Of a stretch of 64,000 bases of DNA, positions 36,230-44,125 are shown one piece after another. Under the pieces are notes generated by a model that saw nothing but the letters and a program-made list of their open reading frames with translations, was not told where the DNA came from and ran no database searches. Made by a program: the position numbers and the translations under genes. The stretch is from contig NZ_JYNX01000035.1 of NCBI RefSeq assembly GCF_001044255.1, positions 38,575 through 102,574 of the forward strand. Direction: 5' to 3'. The stretch is from Mycolicibacterium chubuense (GTDB taxonomy: Bacteria > Actinomycetota > Actinomycetes > Mycobacteriales > Mycobacteriaceae). Position 1 is the first letter of the stretch. The number at the start of each line of letters is the position of its first letter.

Positions 36230-37135
36230 TCACGCCCCGTAGACGGGCACCGCGGGGCGCGCCTTGGACAGCAGGTCGGCGACGACGGGGCCGAGTTCGG
36301 CCGGATCCCACTTCGCGCCCTTGTCGATCTCCGGTCCGTGCGCCCATCCCTCGGCGACGCGGATCTTGCCGCCCTCGACCTCGAACATCTTGCCGGTGAC
36401 GTCCCTCGATTCGACGCTGCCCAGCCACACCACCAGCGGCGAGATGTTCTCCGGCGCCATCGCGTCGAAATCCTGGTCCTGCGTGGACATCATGTCCGCG
36501 AAGACGGTCTCGGTCATCCGGGTGCGCGCCGACGGCGCGATCGCGTTGACCGACACCCCGTAGCGGCCCATCTCAGCGGCGGCGACGAGCGTCAGCGCCG
36601 CGATGCCCGCCTTGGCGGCGCTGTAGTTGGCCTGCCCGACGCTGCCCTGCAGTCCCGCACCGGAACTGGTGTTGATGATGCGGGCGTCCACCTGTTCGCC
36701 GGCCTTGGACTTGGCCCGCCAGTACGCGGCCGCGTGCTTCATCGTCGCGAAGTGCCCCTTGAGGTGCACCGCCGTGACCGCGTCGAACTCCTCTTCACTG
36801 GTGTTCGCGAACATCCGGTCCCGCACGATGCCGGCGTTGTTGACCAGGACATCGAGCCCGCCGAAAGCGTCGACGGCCGTCTGGATGAGGCCCTCGGCCT
36901 GCGCCCAGTCCGCGACGTTGGCGCCACTGGTGACGGCTTCGCCTCCGGCGGAGACGATCTCGTCGACGACGCTCTGCGCGGCGCTGCCGCCGCCGGCCGG
37001 CGATCCATCCAGGCCCACACCGATGTCGTTGACCACCACCCGCGCACCTTCGGCGGCGAAGGCCAGGGCGTGCGCCCGGCCGATTCCGCCGCCCGCACCC
37101 GTCACGATGACCACACGGCCGTCGAGCAATCCCAT
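36230..37135 (-). CDS. Short-chain dehydrogenase, Rv3548c-type
   Basis: 301 residues. The Rossmann motif TGAGGGIGRAHA lies near residue 12, with NNAG and catalytic YSAAK. The insertion after the second strand (DIGVGLDGSPAGGGSAAQ) and extended C-terminus resemble the dehydrogenase domain of 17-beta-HSD4-type proteins, suggesting a 3-hydroxyacyl-CoA dehydrogenase in the KstR2 pathway. ATG follows GGAGAC. It lies 14 bp after the next SDR. Confidence 0.85.
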   Translation of the reverse strand: MGLLDGRVVIVTGAGGGIGRAHALAFAAEGARVVVNDIGVGLDGSPAGGGSAAQSVVDEIVSAGGEAVTSGANVADWAQAEGLIQTAVDAFGGLDVLVNNAGIVRDRMFANTSEEEFDAVTAVHLKGHFATMKHAAAYWRAKSKAGEQVDARIINTSSGAGLQGSVGQANYSAAKAGIAALTLVAAAEMGRYGVSVNAIAPSARTRMTETVFADMMSTQDQDFDAMAPENISPLVVWLGSVESRDVTGKMFEVEGGKIRVAEGWAHGPEIDKGAKWDPAELGPVVADLLSKARPAVPVYGA

Positions 37136-37149
37136 GTGTGTTGTCTCCT

Positions 37150-37932
37150 TCAGTGTTTGATGTCCGCAGTGGTGGTCGACAGGTAGTGCGGCGGCTCACC
37201 GCCGCCGTGCACCTCGAGCGACGCCCCACTGATGTAGGACGCCGCCGGGGATGCCAGGAACGCGGTGGCCCAGCCGATGTCCTCCGGTCGGGCGAGCCGG
37301 CCGAGTGGCACGTTGCGCGAGATCGCGGCGATCGAGTCGGCGTCGCCGTAGAACAGTTCGGACTGCTCGGTCTCGACCATGCCGACGACCACCGAGTTCA
37401 CTCGCACCTTGGGCGCCCACTCGACGGCGAGCGTGGCCGTCATGTTCTCGATGCCGGCCTTCGCCGCGCCGTAGGCGACCGTGCCGGGGGTGGGCCGCCG
37501 GCCGCTGACACTGGAGATGTTCACGATCGACCCACCCGAATCCTGCTGCTGCATCACCGCATTGGCGTGTGTCGACACCGACAGCGCGCCGAGCAGGTTG
37601 AGCTCGACGATCTTGCGGCTGAACTTCGCGGACGCCTCGGCGGCCGGGACGTAGGGCGAGCCGCCGGCGTTGTTCACCACGACGTCGAGGCGGCCGTGGT
37701 CGGCGGCGATGCCGTCGACGAGCGCGGCGACCGCGTCGTCGTCGCGGATGTCGCAGGCCCGGAACTCGAACGGGGATCCGTCGACGGGACGGCGCGCACA
37801 CGTCACGACGGTGGCGCCCTGCTCGGCGAAGACCCTGCTGATACCGGCGCCGACACCGCGCACACCGCCGGTCACGAGCACGACGCGGCCGCTGAGGGCG
37901 AGGCGGATGGCGCTGTCGACGGCGTCAGTCAC
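37150..37932 (-). CDS. Short-chain dehydrogenase, Rv3549c-type
   Basis: 260 residues, classical SDR. The cofactor motif is TGGVRGVGAG near residue 20, with NNAGG, Ser in ISSVSG and catalytic YGAAK. GTG 37932 is the first gene after a KstR2 box, so it belongs to the ring C/D regulon with the SDR downstream. The substrate is unknown. Confidence 0.85.
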   Translation of the reverse strand: MTDAVDSAIRLALSGRVVLVTGGVRGVGAGISRVFAEQGATVVTCARRPVDGSPFEFRACDIRDDDAVAALVDGIAADHGRLDVVVNNAGGSPYVPAAEASAKFSRKIVELNLLGALSVSTHANAVMQQQDSGGSIVNISSVSGRRPTPGTVAYGAAKAGIENMTATLAVEWAPKVRVNSVVVGMVETEQSELFYGDADSIAAISRNVPLGRLARPEDIGWATAFLASPAASYISGASLEVHGGGEPPHYLSTTTADIKH

Positions 37933-37947
37933 TGTGCTAGCGTACCA

Positions 37948-37961
37948 AGCAAGTGCTTGCT
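37948..37961. promoter_or_regulatory. KstR2 box between SDR and echA20
   Basis: AGCAAGTGCTTGCT matches the published KstR2 consensus ANCAAGNNCTTGNT. It lies 16 bp from the SDR start and 25 bp from echA20, so it probably controls both divergent operons. Confidence 0.88.
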
Positions 37962-37985
37962 TAGGTAGCCACCCAGGAGTTGCGC

Positions 37986-38741
37986 ATGCCGATCACCACC
38001 GCGACGGTGGAACCGGGAATCGTCTCGGTCACCGTCGACTACCCACCCGTCAACGCGATCCCGTCGCGCGGCTGGTTCGAACTCGCCGACGCGATCACCG
38101 CCGCGGGGCGTGACCTCAGCACACATGTCGTGATCCTGCGCGCCGAGGGTCGCGGCTTCAACGCCGGTGTCGACATCAAGGAGATGCAGAAGACCGAGGG
38201 CTTCACCGCGCTGATCGACGCCAACCGCGGCTGCTTCGAGGCGTTCCGCGCGGTGTACGAGTGCGCGGTGCCGGTGGTGGCCGCGGTCAACGGATTCTGC
38301 GTGGGCGGCGGCATCGGGCTCGTCGGCAACGCCGACGTCATCGTCGCCTCCGACGACGCGAAGTTCGGGCTGCCCGAGGTCGAGCGCGGCGCGCTCGGCG
38401 CGGCGACGCACCTGTCTCGCCTTGTGCCGCAACACATGATGCGTCGGCTGTTCTTCACGGCGGCCACCGTCGACGCCGCGACGCTGCACCACTTCGGATC
38501 GGTGCACGAGGTCGTCCCGCGCGCGGAGCTCGACGACGCCGCGCTGCGGGTGGCGCGTGACATCGCGTCCAAGGACACCCGGGTGATCCGCGCTGCCAAG
38601 GAGGCGCTGAACTTCATCGACATCCAGCCGGTCAACGCGCGCTACCGCATGGAGCAGGGCTTCACGTTCGAACTCAACCTCGCCGGCGTGTCCGACGAGC
38701 ACCGGGACGCGTTCGCGGGGACGGACAAGGGATCGAAGTGA
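37986..38741 (+). CDS. echA20: Crotonase-family hydrolase EchA20
   Basis: 251 residues, crotonase fold. The oxyanion regions are RGFNAGVDIKEM and NGFCVGGGIGLVGN; LPEVERGALG follows. EchA20 is reported to hydrolyse the last steroid ring of the indene-carboxyl-CoA intermediate before IpdAB acts. ATG 37986 follows AGGAG; the TTG two codons earlier is unlikely. Confidence 0.92.
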   Translation: MPITTATVEPGIVSVTVDYPPVNAIPSRGWFELADAITAAGRDLSTHVVILRAEGRGFNAGVDIKEMQKTEGFTALIDANRGCFEAFRAVYECAVPVVAAVNGFCVGGGIGLVGNADVIVASDDAKFGLPEVERGALGAATHLSRLVPQHMMRRLFFTAATVDAATLHHFGSVHEVVPRAELDDAALRVARDIASKDTRVIRAAKEALNFIDIQPVNARYRMEQGFTFELNLAGVSDEHRDAFAGTDKGSK

Positions 38742-38751
38742 TTCGGCGGGC

Positions 38752-38771
38752 ACGAGCGAAGCGAGCGGGGA
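38752..38771. repeat. GAGCGAAGCGAGCG-type intergenic element
   Basis: The 34-bp gap between echA20 and ipdA contains a GAGCGAAGCGAGCGGGG string of the kind often found before start codons in actinobacteria. It includes the GGGGAAG ribosome-binding site of ipdA. Confidence 0.4.
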
Positions 38772-38775
38772 AGTA

Positions 38776-39702
38776 GTGACCGACAAGAGAACGACTCTCG
38801 ACGAGGCGGTCGCCGGGATCGAGAGCGGCATGACGATCGGCATCGGCGGATGGGGATCGCGGCGCAAGCCGATGGCGTTCATGCGGGCGCTGCTGCGCAC
38901 TGACGTCACCGACCTGACCGTGGTGAGCTACGGCGGACCCGACATCGGCCTGCTGTGCTCGGCCGGCAAGATCAAGCGGGTCTACTACGGCTTCGTTTCG
39001 CTGGACTCACCGCCGTTCTACGATCCGTGGTTCGCCAAGGCGCGCACGTCCGGAAGCATCGAGGCGCGCGAGATGGACGAGGGCATGCTGCGCTGCGGAC
39101 TGCAGGCCGCCGCGCAGCGGCTGCCGTTCCTGCCGATCCGCGCCGGACTGGGCAGCGACGTCCGCGCGTTCTGGGGAGACGAGCTCAAGACCGTGCGCTC
39201 GCCCTACCCCGTACCGAATCCCGGGTCGCTGCGCTCCTGCCCTCCGGAAGGCGAAGGCTTCGAGGAACTCATCGCGATGCCCGCGCTGAACCTCGACGCC
39301 GCGTTCGTGCACATGAACGTCGGTGACGCGCGAGGCAACGCGGCCTACACGGGTATCGACCCGTACTTCGACGACCTGTTCCTGATGTCGGCCGAGAAGC
39401 GCTATCTGTCGGTCGAGAAGGTGGTGCCGACCGAGGAACTGGTGAAATCGGTTCCGCCGCAGGCCCTACTGATCAACCGGATGATGGTCGACACCGTCGT
39501 CGAGGCGCCGGGCGGTGCGCACTTCACCACCGCCGAGCCCGACTATCGGCGCGACGAGAAGTTCCAACGGCACTACGCCGAGGCCGCCGGATCCGACGAG
39601 ACGTGGTCGACGTTCGTCCAGACGTACCTGTCCGGCAGCGAGGCCGACTACCAGGCGGCCGTGCGCACGTTCAAGGAGTCCACCGAGGGGGACCGAGCAT
39701 GA
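38776..39702 (+). CDS. ipdA: Steroid ring-opening CoA-ester hydrolase, IpdA subunit
   Basis: 308 residues, class I CoA-transferase fold. Features are GMTIGIGGWGSRRKPMAF near the N-terminus, VVSYGGPDIGLLCSAGKI and the DARGNAAYTGIDPYFDDLF block. IpdA-IpdB hydrolyses a CoA-ester ring intermediate from steroid ring C without acting as a transferase. GTG start. The stop overlaps ipdB by 4 bp. Confidence 0.92.
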   Translation: MTDKRTTLDEAVAGIESGMTIGIGGWGSRRKPMAFMRALLRTDVTDLTVVSYGGPDIGLLCSAGKIKRVYYGFVSLDSPPFYDPWFAKARTSGSIEAREMDEGMLRCGLQAAAQRLPFLPIRAGLGSDVRAFWGDELKTVRSPYPVPNPGSLRSCPPEGEGFEELIAMPALNLDAAFVHMNVGDARGNAAYTGIDPYFDDLFLMSAEKRYLSVEKVVPTEELVKSVPPQALLINRMMVDTVVEAPGGAHFTTAEPDYRRDEKFQRHYAEAAGSDETWSTFVQTYLSGSEADYQAAVRTFKESTEGDRA

Positions 39703-40448
39703 TCTCCGCAACCCGCGCCGATGTGTGCGCCGTCGCCTGCGCCGAATTGTTCCGTGACGCAGGCGAGATCATGGTCAGCCCGATGACCACGATCGTCTCG
39801 ATCGGCGCCCGGCTGGCGCGGCTGACCTTCTCCCCCGACATCCTGCTCACCGACGGCGAGGCCCGGCTGATCGCCGACACCCCCGCCATCGGCGCGGCCG
39901 CGGCGATCGAGGGCTGGATGCCGTTCGGCCGGGTGTTCGAGACGCTGGCCTGGGGCCGTCGTCATGTCGTGATGGGCGCCAACCAGATCGACCGCTACGG
40001 CAACCAGAACCTGTCGGCGTTCGGGCCTCTGCAGCACCCGACCCGGCAGATGTTCGGCGTGCGCGGCGCACCGGGCAACACGATCAACCACGCCACCAGC
40101 TACTGGGTGGGCAACCACTCCACCCGGGTGTTCGGCGACTCTGTCGACGTGGTCTCCGGAATCGGCTGGGACAAGGTCGATCCGGACAATCCCGCCTACC
40201 GGTTCGTCAACGTCTTCCGGGTCGTGACCAACCTGGGCGTGTTCGACTTCAACGGACCGGACCACCAGATGCGGGCGGTGTCCCTGCATCCCGGGATCGA
40301 GCCCGAGCAGGTCGCCGAGAACACGTCGTTCGAGGTGCACGGACTCGGTGAGGCCGACACCACCCGGCTGCCGACCTCCGACGAGCTGACGATCCTGCGC
40401 GAGGTGATCGACCCGAAGGCGCTGCGCGACAAAGAGGTGAGGGTATGA
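39699..40448 (+). CDS. ipdB: Steroid ring-opening CoA-ester hydrolase, IpdB subunit
   Basis: 249 residues, beta subunit of the CoA-transferase fold, partner of IpdA. Key blocks are ADTPAIGAAAAIEGWMPF, MGANQIDRYGNQNLSAFG and RGAPGNTINHATSYW. ATG is in ATGA overlap with ipdA, and its stop overlaps ipdC the same way, so the three are translationally coupled. Confidence 0.92.
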   Translation: MISATRADVCAVACAELFRDAGEIMVSPMTTIVSIGARLARLTFSPDILLTDGEARLIADTPAIGAAAAIEGWMPFGRVFETLAWGRRHVVMGANQIDRYGNQNLSAFGPLQHPTRQMFGVRGAPGNTINHATSYWVGNHSTRVFGDSVDVVSGIGWDKVDPDNPAYRFVNVFRVVTNLGVFDFNGPDHQMRAVSLHPGIEPEQVAENTSFEVHGLGEADTTRLPTSDELTILREVIDPKALRDKEVRV

Positions 40449-41518
40449 GCCGCCTGCGGACTCCGCTCACCGAGCTTGTGGGCATCGAACATCCCGTCGT
40501 GCAGACCGGGATGGGGTGGGTGGCCGGCGCCCGGCTGGTGGCGGCGACCTCGAACGCGGGCGGCCTCGGCATCCTCGCCTCGGCGACCATGACGCTCGAG
40601 GAGCTGACGACCGCCGTGGCCAAGGTCAAGGCCGCGACCGACAAACCCTTCGGCATCAACATCCGCGCCGACGCCGGCGACGCGAACGACCGCGTCGACC
40701 TCCTGATCCGCGAAGGAGTCAAAGTCGCCTCCTTCGCCCTGGCTCCCAAGCCCGATCTGATCGCACGGCTCAAAGAGGCCGGTGTGGTGGTGATCCCGTC
40801 CGTGGGGCTGGCCAAGCACGCGAAGAAGGTCGCCGGCTGGGGCGCCGACGCCGTCATCGTGCAGGGCGGCGAGGGCGGCGGGCACACCGGTCCGATCGCG
40901 ACCACGCTGCTGCTGCCGTCGGTGCTCGACGCGGTGGCCGACACCGGGATGCCGGTGATCGCCGCAGGCGGCTTCTTCGACGGGCGGGGACTCGCGGCCG
41001 CGCTGTCCTACGGCGCCGCAGGCGTCGCCATGGGCACCCGCTTCCTGCTGACCTCCGACTCGACCGTGCCCGACGCGGTGAAGCAGCGCTACCTGCAGGC
41101 GGCACTGGACGGCACCGTCGTCTCCACCCGGGTGGACGGCATGCCGCACCGGGTCCTACGCACCGGCCTGGTGGAGAAGCTGGAGAGCGGATCCCCGGTG
41201 CGCGGCCTCGCCGCGGCGGTGACCAATGCACAGAAGTTCAAGAAGATGACCGGCATGACGTGGCGGTCGATGATCCGCGACGGCATGGCGATGCGGCACG
41301 GCAAGGACCTGAGCTGGTCGCAGGTGGTGATGGCCGCCAACACCCCGATGCTGCTGAAAGCCGGCCTGGTGGAGGGCAATACCGACGCCGGCGTGCTCGC
41401 CTCCGGTCAGGTCGCCGGCATCATCTCCGACCTGCCGTCGTGCGCCGAGCTGATCGAGAGCATCGTGAGCGAGGCGATCGAGCACGTGGAAGCCGCCACC
41501 GCCTACATCACGAAGTGA
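40445..41518 (+). CDS. ipdC: NPD-family flavoprotein IpdC
   Basis: 357-residue TIM-barrel flavoprotein of the nitronate monooxygenase/NPD family. FMN contacts are TGMGWVAGARLVAATSNAGG near residue 22, VQGGEGGGHTGP and AAGGFFDGRGLAAALSYGA. It works in ring C/D degradation with IpdF upstream of the EchA20 and IpdAB steps. The stop codon is the first base group of a TGAAG-N7-CTTCA palindrome that belongs to the next gene's control region. Confidence 0.9.
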   Translation: MSRLRTPLTELVGIEHPVVQTGMGWVAGARLVAATSNAGGLGILASATMTLEELTTAVAKVKAATDKPFGINIRADAGDANDRVDLLIREGVKVASFALAPKPDLIARLKEAGVVVIPSVGLAKHAKKVAGWGADAVIVQGGEGGGHTGPIATTLLLPSVLDAVADTGMPVIAAGGFFDGRGLAAALSYGAAGVAMGTRFLLTSDSTVPDAVKQRYLQAALDGTVVSTRVDGMPHRVLRTGLVEKLESGSPVRGLAAAVTNAQKFKKMTGMTWRSMIRDGMAMRHGKDLSWSQVVMAANTPMLLKAGLVEGNTDAGVLASGQVAGIISDLPSCAELIESIVSEAIEHVEAATAYITK

Positions 41519-41588
41519 AGCAATCAGCTTCATAGATACAAAATGAAGCTATAGTCTTCATATGGCTCGAATGAAGCGCCTGGCTTCA
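41516..41588. promoter_or_regulatory. Three tandem TGAAG-N7-CTTCA palindromes, 28-bp period
   Basis: Copies lie at 41516-41532, 41544-41560 and 41572-41588. Each has perfect 5-bp arms around a 7-nt spacer, and starts are exactly 28 bp apart with 11 bp between copies. Copy 1 covers the ipdC stop, copy 2 contains the predicted -10 in its spacer, and copy 3 lies inside the first codons of the SatD-type gene. This is the layout of a cooperative repressor operator array; the regulator is not identified. Confidence 0.75.
41527..41555 (+). promoter_or_regulatory. Promoter of the SatD-type gene
   Basis: -10 TATAGT at 41550-41555 ends 6 nt before ATG 41562, so the mRNA is probably leaderless. A weak -35 GCTTCA (41527-41532) is 17 bp upstream. 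The promoter is embedded in the operator array. Confidence 0.6.
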
Positions 41589-42209
41589 ATGTTGTGCGCG
41601 ACGGTCATCGGAGACGTCGTGGGCTCCCGCGAGTTCGCCGACCGGCGCGGGCTGCACCGACGGCTGACCGCGGCGTTGGCGGCCGTCGCCGACGGCGCCG
41701 CCGATCCGCCCGCCATCACGGTCGGCGACGAATTCCAGGGCGCGTACCCCACCGTGGGGCATGCGATCGACGCGGCGTGGGCGCTGCGGCTGACCCTGGC
41801 GCCCGACGTCGACGTCCGGTTCGGCATCGGCTGGGGTGCGGTCACCGCACTCGACGAGACGGGCGTGCAGGACGGGCCGGGATGGTGGGCGGCCCGCGAG
41901 GCCATCGAGTGGACGGCAGCCGCCCAGCGGCAGCCCGGACTGGCGCACGTACGCACCGCGTTCCGCAACGGCACCGGCGAGGGAGCCGACCCGCACGCCG
42001 TCAACGCCGCCCTGATGTGTCGGGACCATCTGCTTGGATCGCTGGACGAGCGGGCCCTGCGGATTCTGGCCGGGATGCGGGCGGGACGTTCCAAGAAGGA
42101 GGTGGCGATGGCGGAGGGCATCAGCGCCTCGGCGGTGTCCCAGCGCGCCGGACGGGCCGGGCTGGACCTGCTCCTCGTCGCCGCCGAGGAACTCCGGGAC
42201 ATCCGATGA
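41562..42209 (+). CDS. SatD-family protein with C-terminal HTH
   Basis: 215 residues. The N-terminal block CATVIGDVVGSREFADR and the middle VRFGIGWGAVTALDE match SatD-family proteins, whose role is not established. Residues about 168-205 (RSKKEVAMAEGISASAVSQR) form a convincing helix-turn-helix of a sigma-70 region 4/LuxR type. It could bind the palindrome array at its own start. ATG 41562 fits the leaderless promoter; ATG 41571 and 41589 are also in frame. The stop overlaps the membrane gene (ATGA). Confidence 0.75.
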   Translation: MARMKRLASMLCATVIGDVVGSREFADRRGLHRRLTAALAAVADGAADPPAITVGDEFQGAYPTVGHAIDAAWALRLTLAPDVDVRFGIGWGAVTALDETGVQDGPGWWAAREAIEWTAAAQRQPGLAHVRTAFRNGTGEGADPHAVNAALMCRDHLLGSLDERALRILAGMRAGRSKKEVAMAEGISASAVSQRAGRAGLDLLLVAAEELRDIR

Positions 42210-42952
42210 GCGCCCTGGCCGTGTTCCTGATCGCCGTCGGCATCGCCGACATCTGCCGCAAACTCAGCACGCACCGGTGGCCGGGCCTGGTCGCCGGCCC
42301 GCTGGCCGTCATCGCGTGCGCGGCCTCGGCCGGGCTGTGGCACCGCGGGGACATCGCGCTGCTCGTCGTCGCCGCCGCGGTGTCGGTCGCGTGGGTGGTC
42401 CTCGGCGGTGCGTCCGAGCGCACCGGGACCCGGCACGGCCGGGCGCTGACCGTGTTCGGGGTCGGCGCTGCGCTCATGGTCGCGTTCGGCGGCTGGGCGT
42501 CGGAGGTGGCCGGGCCGCTGGGCCGGTGGCTGCCCTGGGTCGGGCTGGACGAGGTGGAGCCGGGCCGAGCACTGATGATCCTCGCGATCGTCCTGCTGCA
42601 GTTGGTCACCGCAAATCAATTGGTGCGCTTGATCCTGGGTGCGGTCGGCGCGGTCCGCCCCGCCGGTGTGCCGCAACCCTCGGACCGCCTCAAGGGCGGC
42701 CGGCTGCTCGGACCGATGGAGCGGCTGCTGATCGTCGGGCTCGGCCTGGGCGGTCAGTTCGGCGCGGCCTCGGCGGTGATCGCGGCCAAGGGCATCATCC
42801 GTTTCCCCGAGCTCAACGCCGCACGCAAGGAGTCGGCGGACAGCGGCGACTCCGCCGGCTCCGGCATCGATGAAGTAACCGAGTACTTTCTGGTCGGCAG
42901 CTTCGCGAGCTGGCTGATCGCGCTGGCCGGCCTCGCCCTCACTGCGGCCTGA
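42206..42952 (+). CDS. Membrane protein paired with SatD, DUF3307-like C-terminus
   Basis: 248 residues with about seven hydrophobic segments. The C-terminal part (GPMERLLIVGLGLGGQFGAA, then VIAAKGIIRFPEL and YFLVGSFASWL) resembles the DUF3307 membrane proteins found beside SatD genes in other bacteria. It is translationally coupled to the SatD-type gene (ATGA). Function unknown. As far as I recall the pair has no counterpart at this place in M. tuberculosis. Confidence 0.7.
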   Translation: MSALAVFLIAVGIADICRKLSTHRWPGLVAGPLAVIACAASAGLWHRGDIALLVVAAAVSVAWVVLGGASERTGTRHGRALTVFGVGAALMVAFGGWASEVAGPLGRWLPWVGLDEVEPGRALMILAIVLLQLVTANQLVRLILGAVGAVRPAGVPQPSDRLKGGRLLGPMERLLIVGLGLGGQFGAASAVIAAKGIIRFPELNAARKESADSGDSAGSGIDEVTEYFLVGSFASWLIALAGLALTAA

Positions 42953-42997
42953 CCGAATCCGCCGCGGCGGCCGAGCCGCCTTCCTAGACTCGGCCCG

Positions 42998-44110
42998 ATG
43001 AAGACCAACGCGGCCATCCTCTGGGAGTACGGGTCCGACTGGACCGTCGAAGAGATCGATCTCGACCCGCCGGGCGACGGCGAGGTGCTGGTGTCGTGGG
43101 AGGCGACCGGGCTGTGCCACTCCGACGAGCACATCCGCACCGGCGACCTGCCGGTGCCGCTGCCGATGATCGGCGGTCACGAAGGCGCCGGGATCGTGCG
43201 CGAAGTGGGCGCCGGCGTCACCGGTCTTGCGCCAGGCGACCATGTCGTCGCCTCGTTCCTGCCCGCCTGCGGCCGATGCCGGTGGTGCTCGACCGGTCAC
43301 CAGAACCTGTGCGACCTCGGCGCGATCATCATGGCCGGCACGCAGTTGGACGGCACCTACCGGCGCCGCGCCCGCGGGCAGAACATCGGTGTGATGGCGC
43401 TCGTCGGCACGTTCTCCCAGTACGGCACTGTTCCGGAGGCGTCGATCGTCAAGATCGACGACGACCTTCCGCTGTCCCGGGCGTGCCTGCTCGGCTGCGG
43501 CGTCACCACCGGGTGGGGGTCGGCGGTCAACACCGCCGACGTGCAACCGGGCGACACGGTGGTGGTGATCGGGTTCGGCGGGATCGGCAGCGGCGCGGTC
43601 CAGGGCGCGCGGATCGCCGGCGCGGAGAGGATCGTGGTCGTCGAGCCCGTCGAGGACAAGCGGGCCAAGGCGATGCAGCTGGGCGCAACACATTTCGTCA
43701 CGTCCCTGCCCGAAGCGACAGCGCTGGTCGCGGAGCTGACCCGCGGGGTGATGGCCGACTCGGCGATCCTGACGGTCGGGCTGCTGGAAGGGTCGATGCT
43801 CGACGACGCGGTCAACATCATCCGCAAGGGCGGCGCCGTGGTGATGACGGCCCTGTCCTCGATGACCGACAACCAGGCGACGCTGGGCATGATGATGTTC
43901 ACGCTGTTCCAGAAGCGGCTATTGGGAAGCCTTTACGGCGAGGCCAACCCGCGCGCGGACATCCCGCGGCTGCTGTCGCTGTACCGCGAGGGCAAGCTGC
44001 TGCTCGACGAGACCGTCACCCACGAGTACAAACTGGCCGAGGTCAACGAGGGCTACGAGGACATGCGCGCCGGCCGCAACATCCGCGGGGTCATCCTGCA
44101 CGACCACTGA
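42998..44110 (+). CDS. Zinc-dependent alcohol dehydrogenase, NDMA-dependent type
   Basis: 370 residues, MDR superfamily. The catalytic zinc site is at CHSDEH (near residue 40) and GGHEGAG, the structural zinc at CGRCRWCSTGHQNLC, and the NAD-binding motif is GFGGIGSGAVQGAR. The sequence resembles mycobacterial NDMA-dependent dehydrogenases that keep NAD(H) tightly bound. The substrate is an alcohol of unknown identity; a steroid role is only suggested by location. It converges with fadA6, leaving 15 bp. Confidence 0.85.
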   Translation: MKTNAAILWEYGSDWTVEEIDLDPPGDGEVLVSWEATGLCHSDEHIRTGDLPVPLPMIGGHEGAGIVREVGAGVTGLAPGDHVVASFLPACGRCRWCSTGHQNLCDLGAIIMAGTQLDGTYRRRARGQNIGVMALVGTFSQYGTVPEASIVKIDDDLPLSRACLLGCGVTTGWGSAVNTADVQPGDTVVVIGFGGIGSGAVQGARIAGAERIVVVEPVEDKRAKAMQLGATHFVTSLPEATALVAELTRGVMADSAILTVGLLEGSMLDDAVNIIRKGGAVVMTALSSMTDNQATLGMMMFTLFQKRLLGSLYGEANPRADIPRLLSLYREGKLLLDETVTHEYKLAEVNEGYEDMRAGRNIRGVILHDH

Positions 44111-44125
44111 GCATCGGCGGGAGAA

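Noticed and set aside
41516-41588. The three palindromes as a CRISPR-like array
   Set aside because: Only 17-bp imperfect units with 11-bp gaps, inside a promoter and start codon region, and no cas genes nearby.
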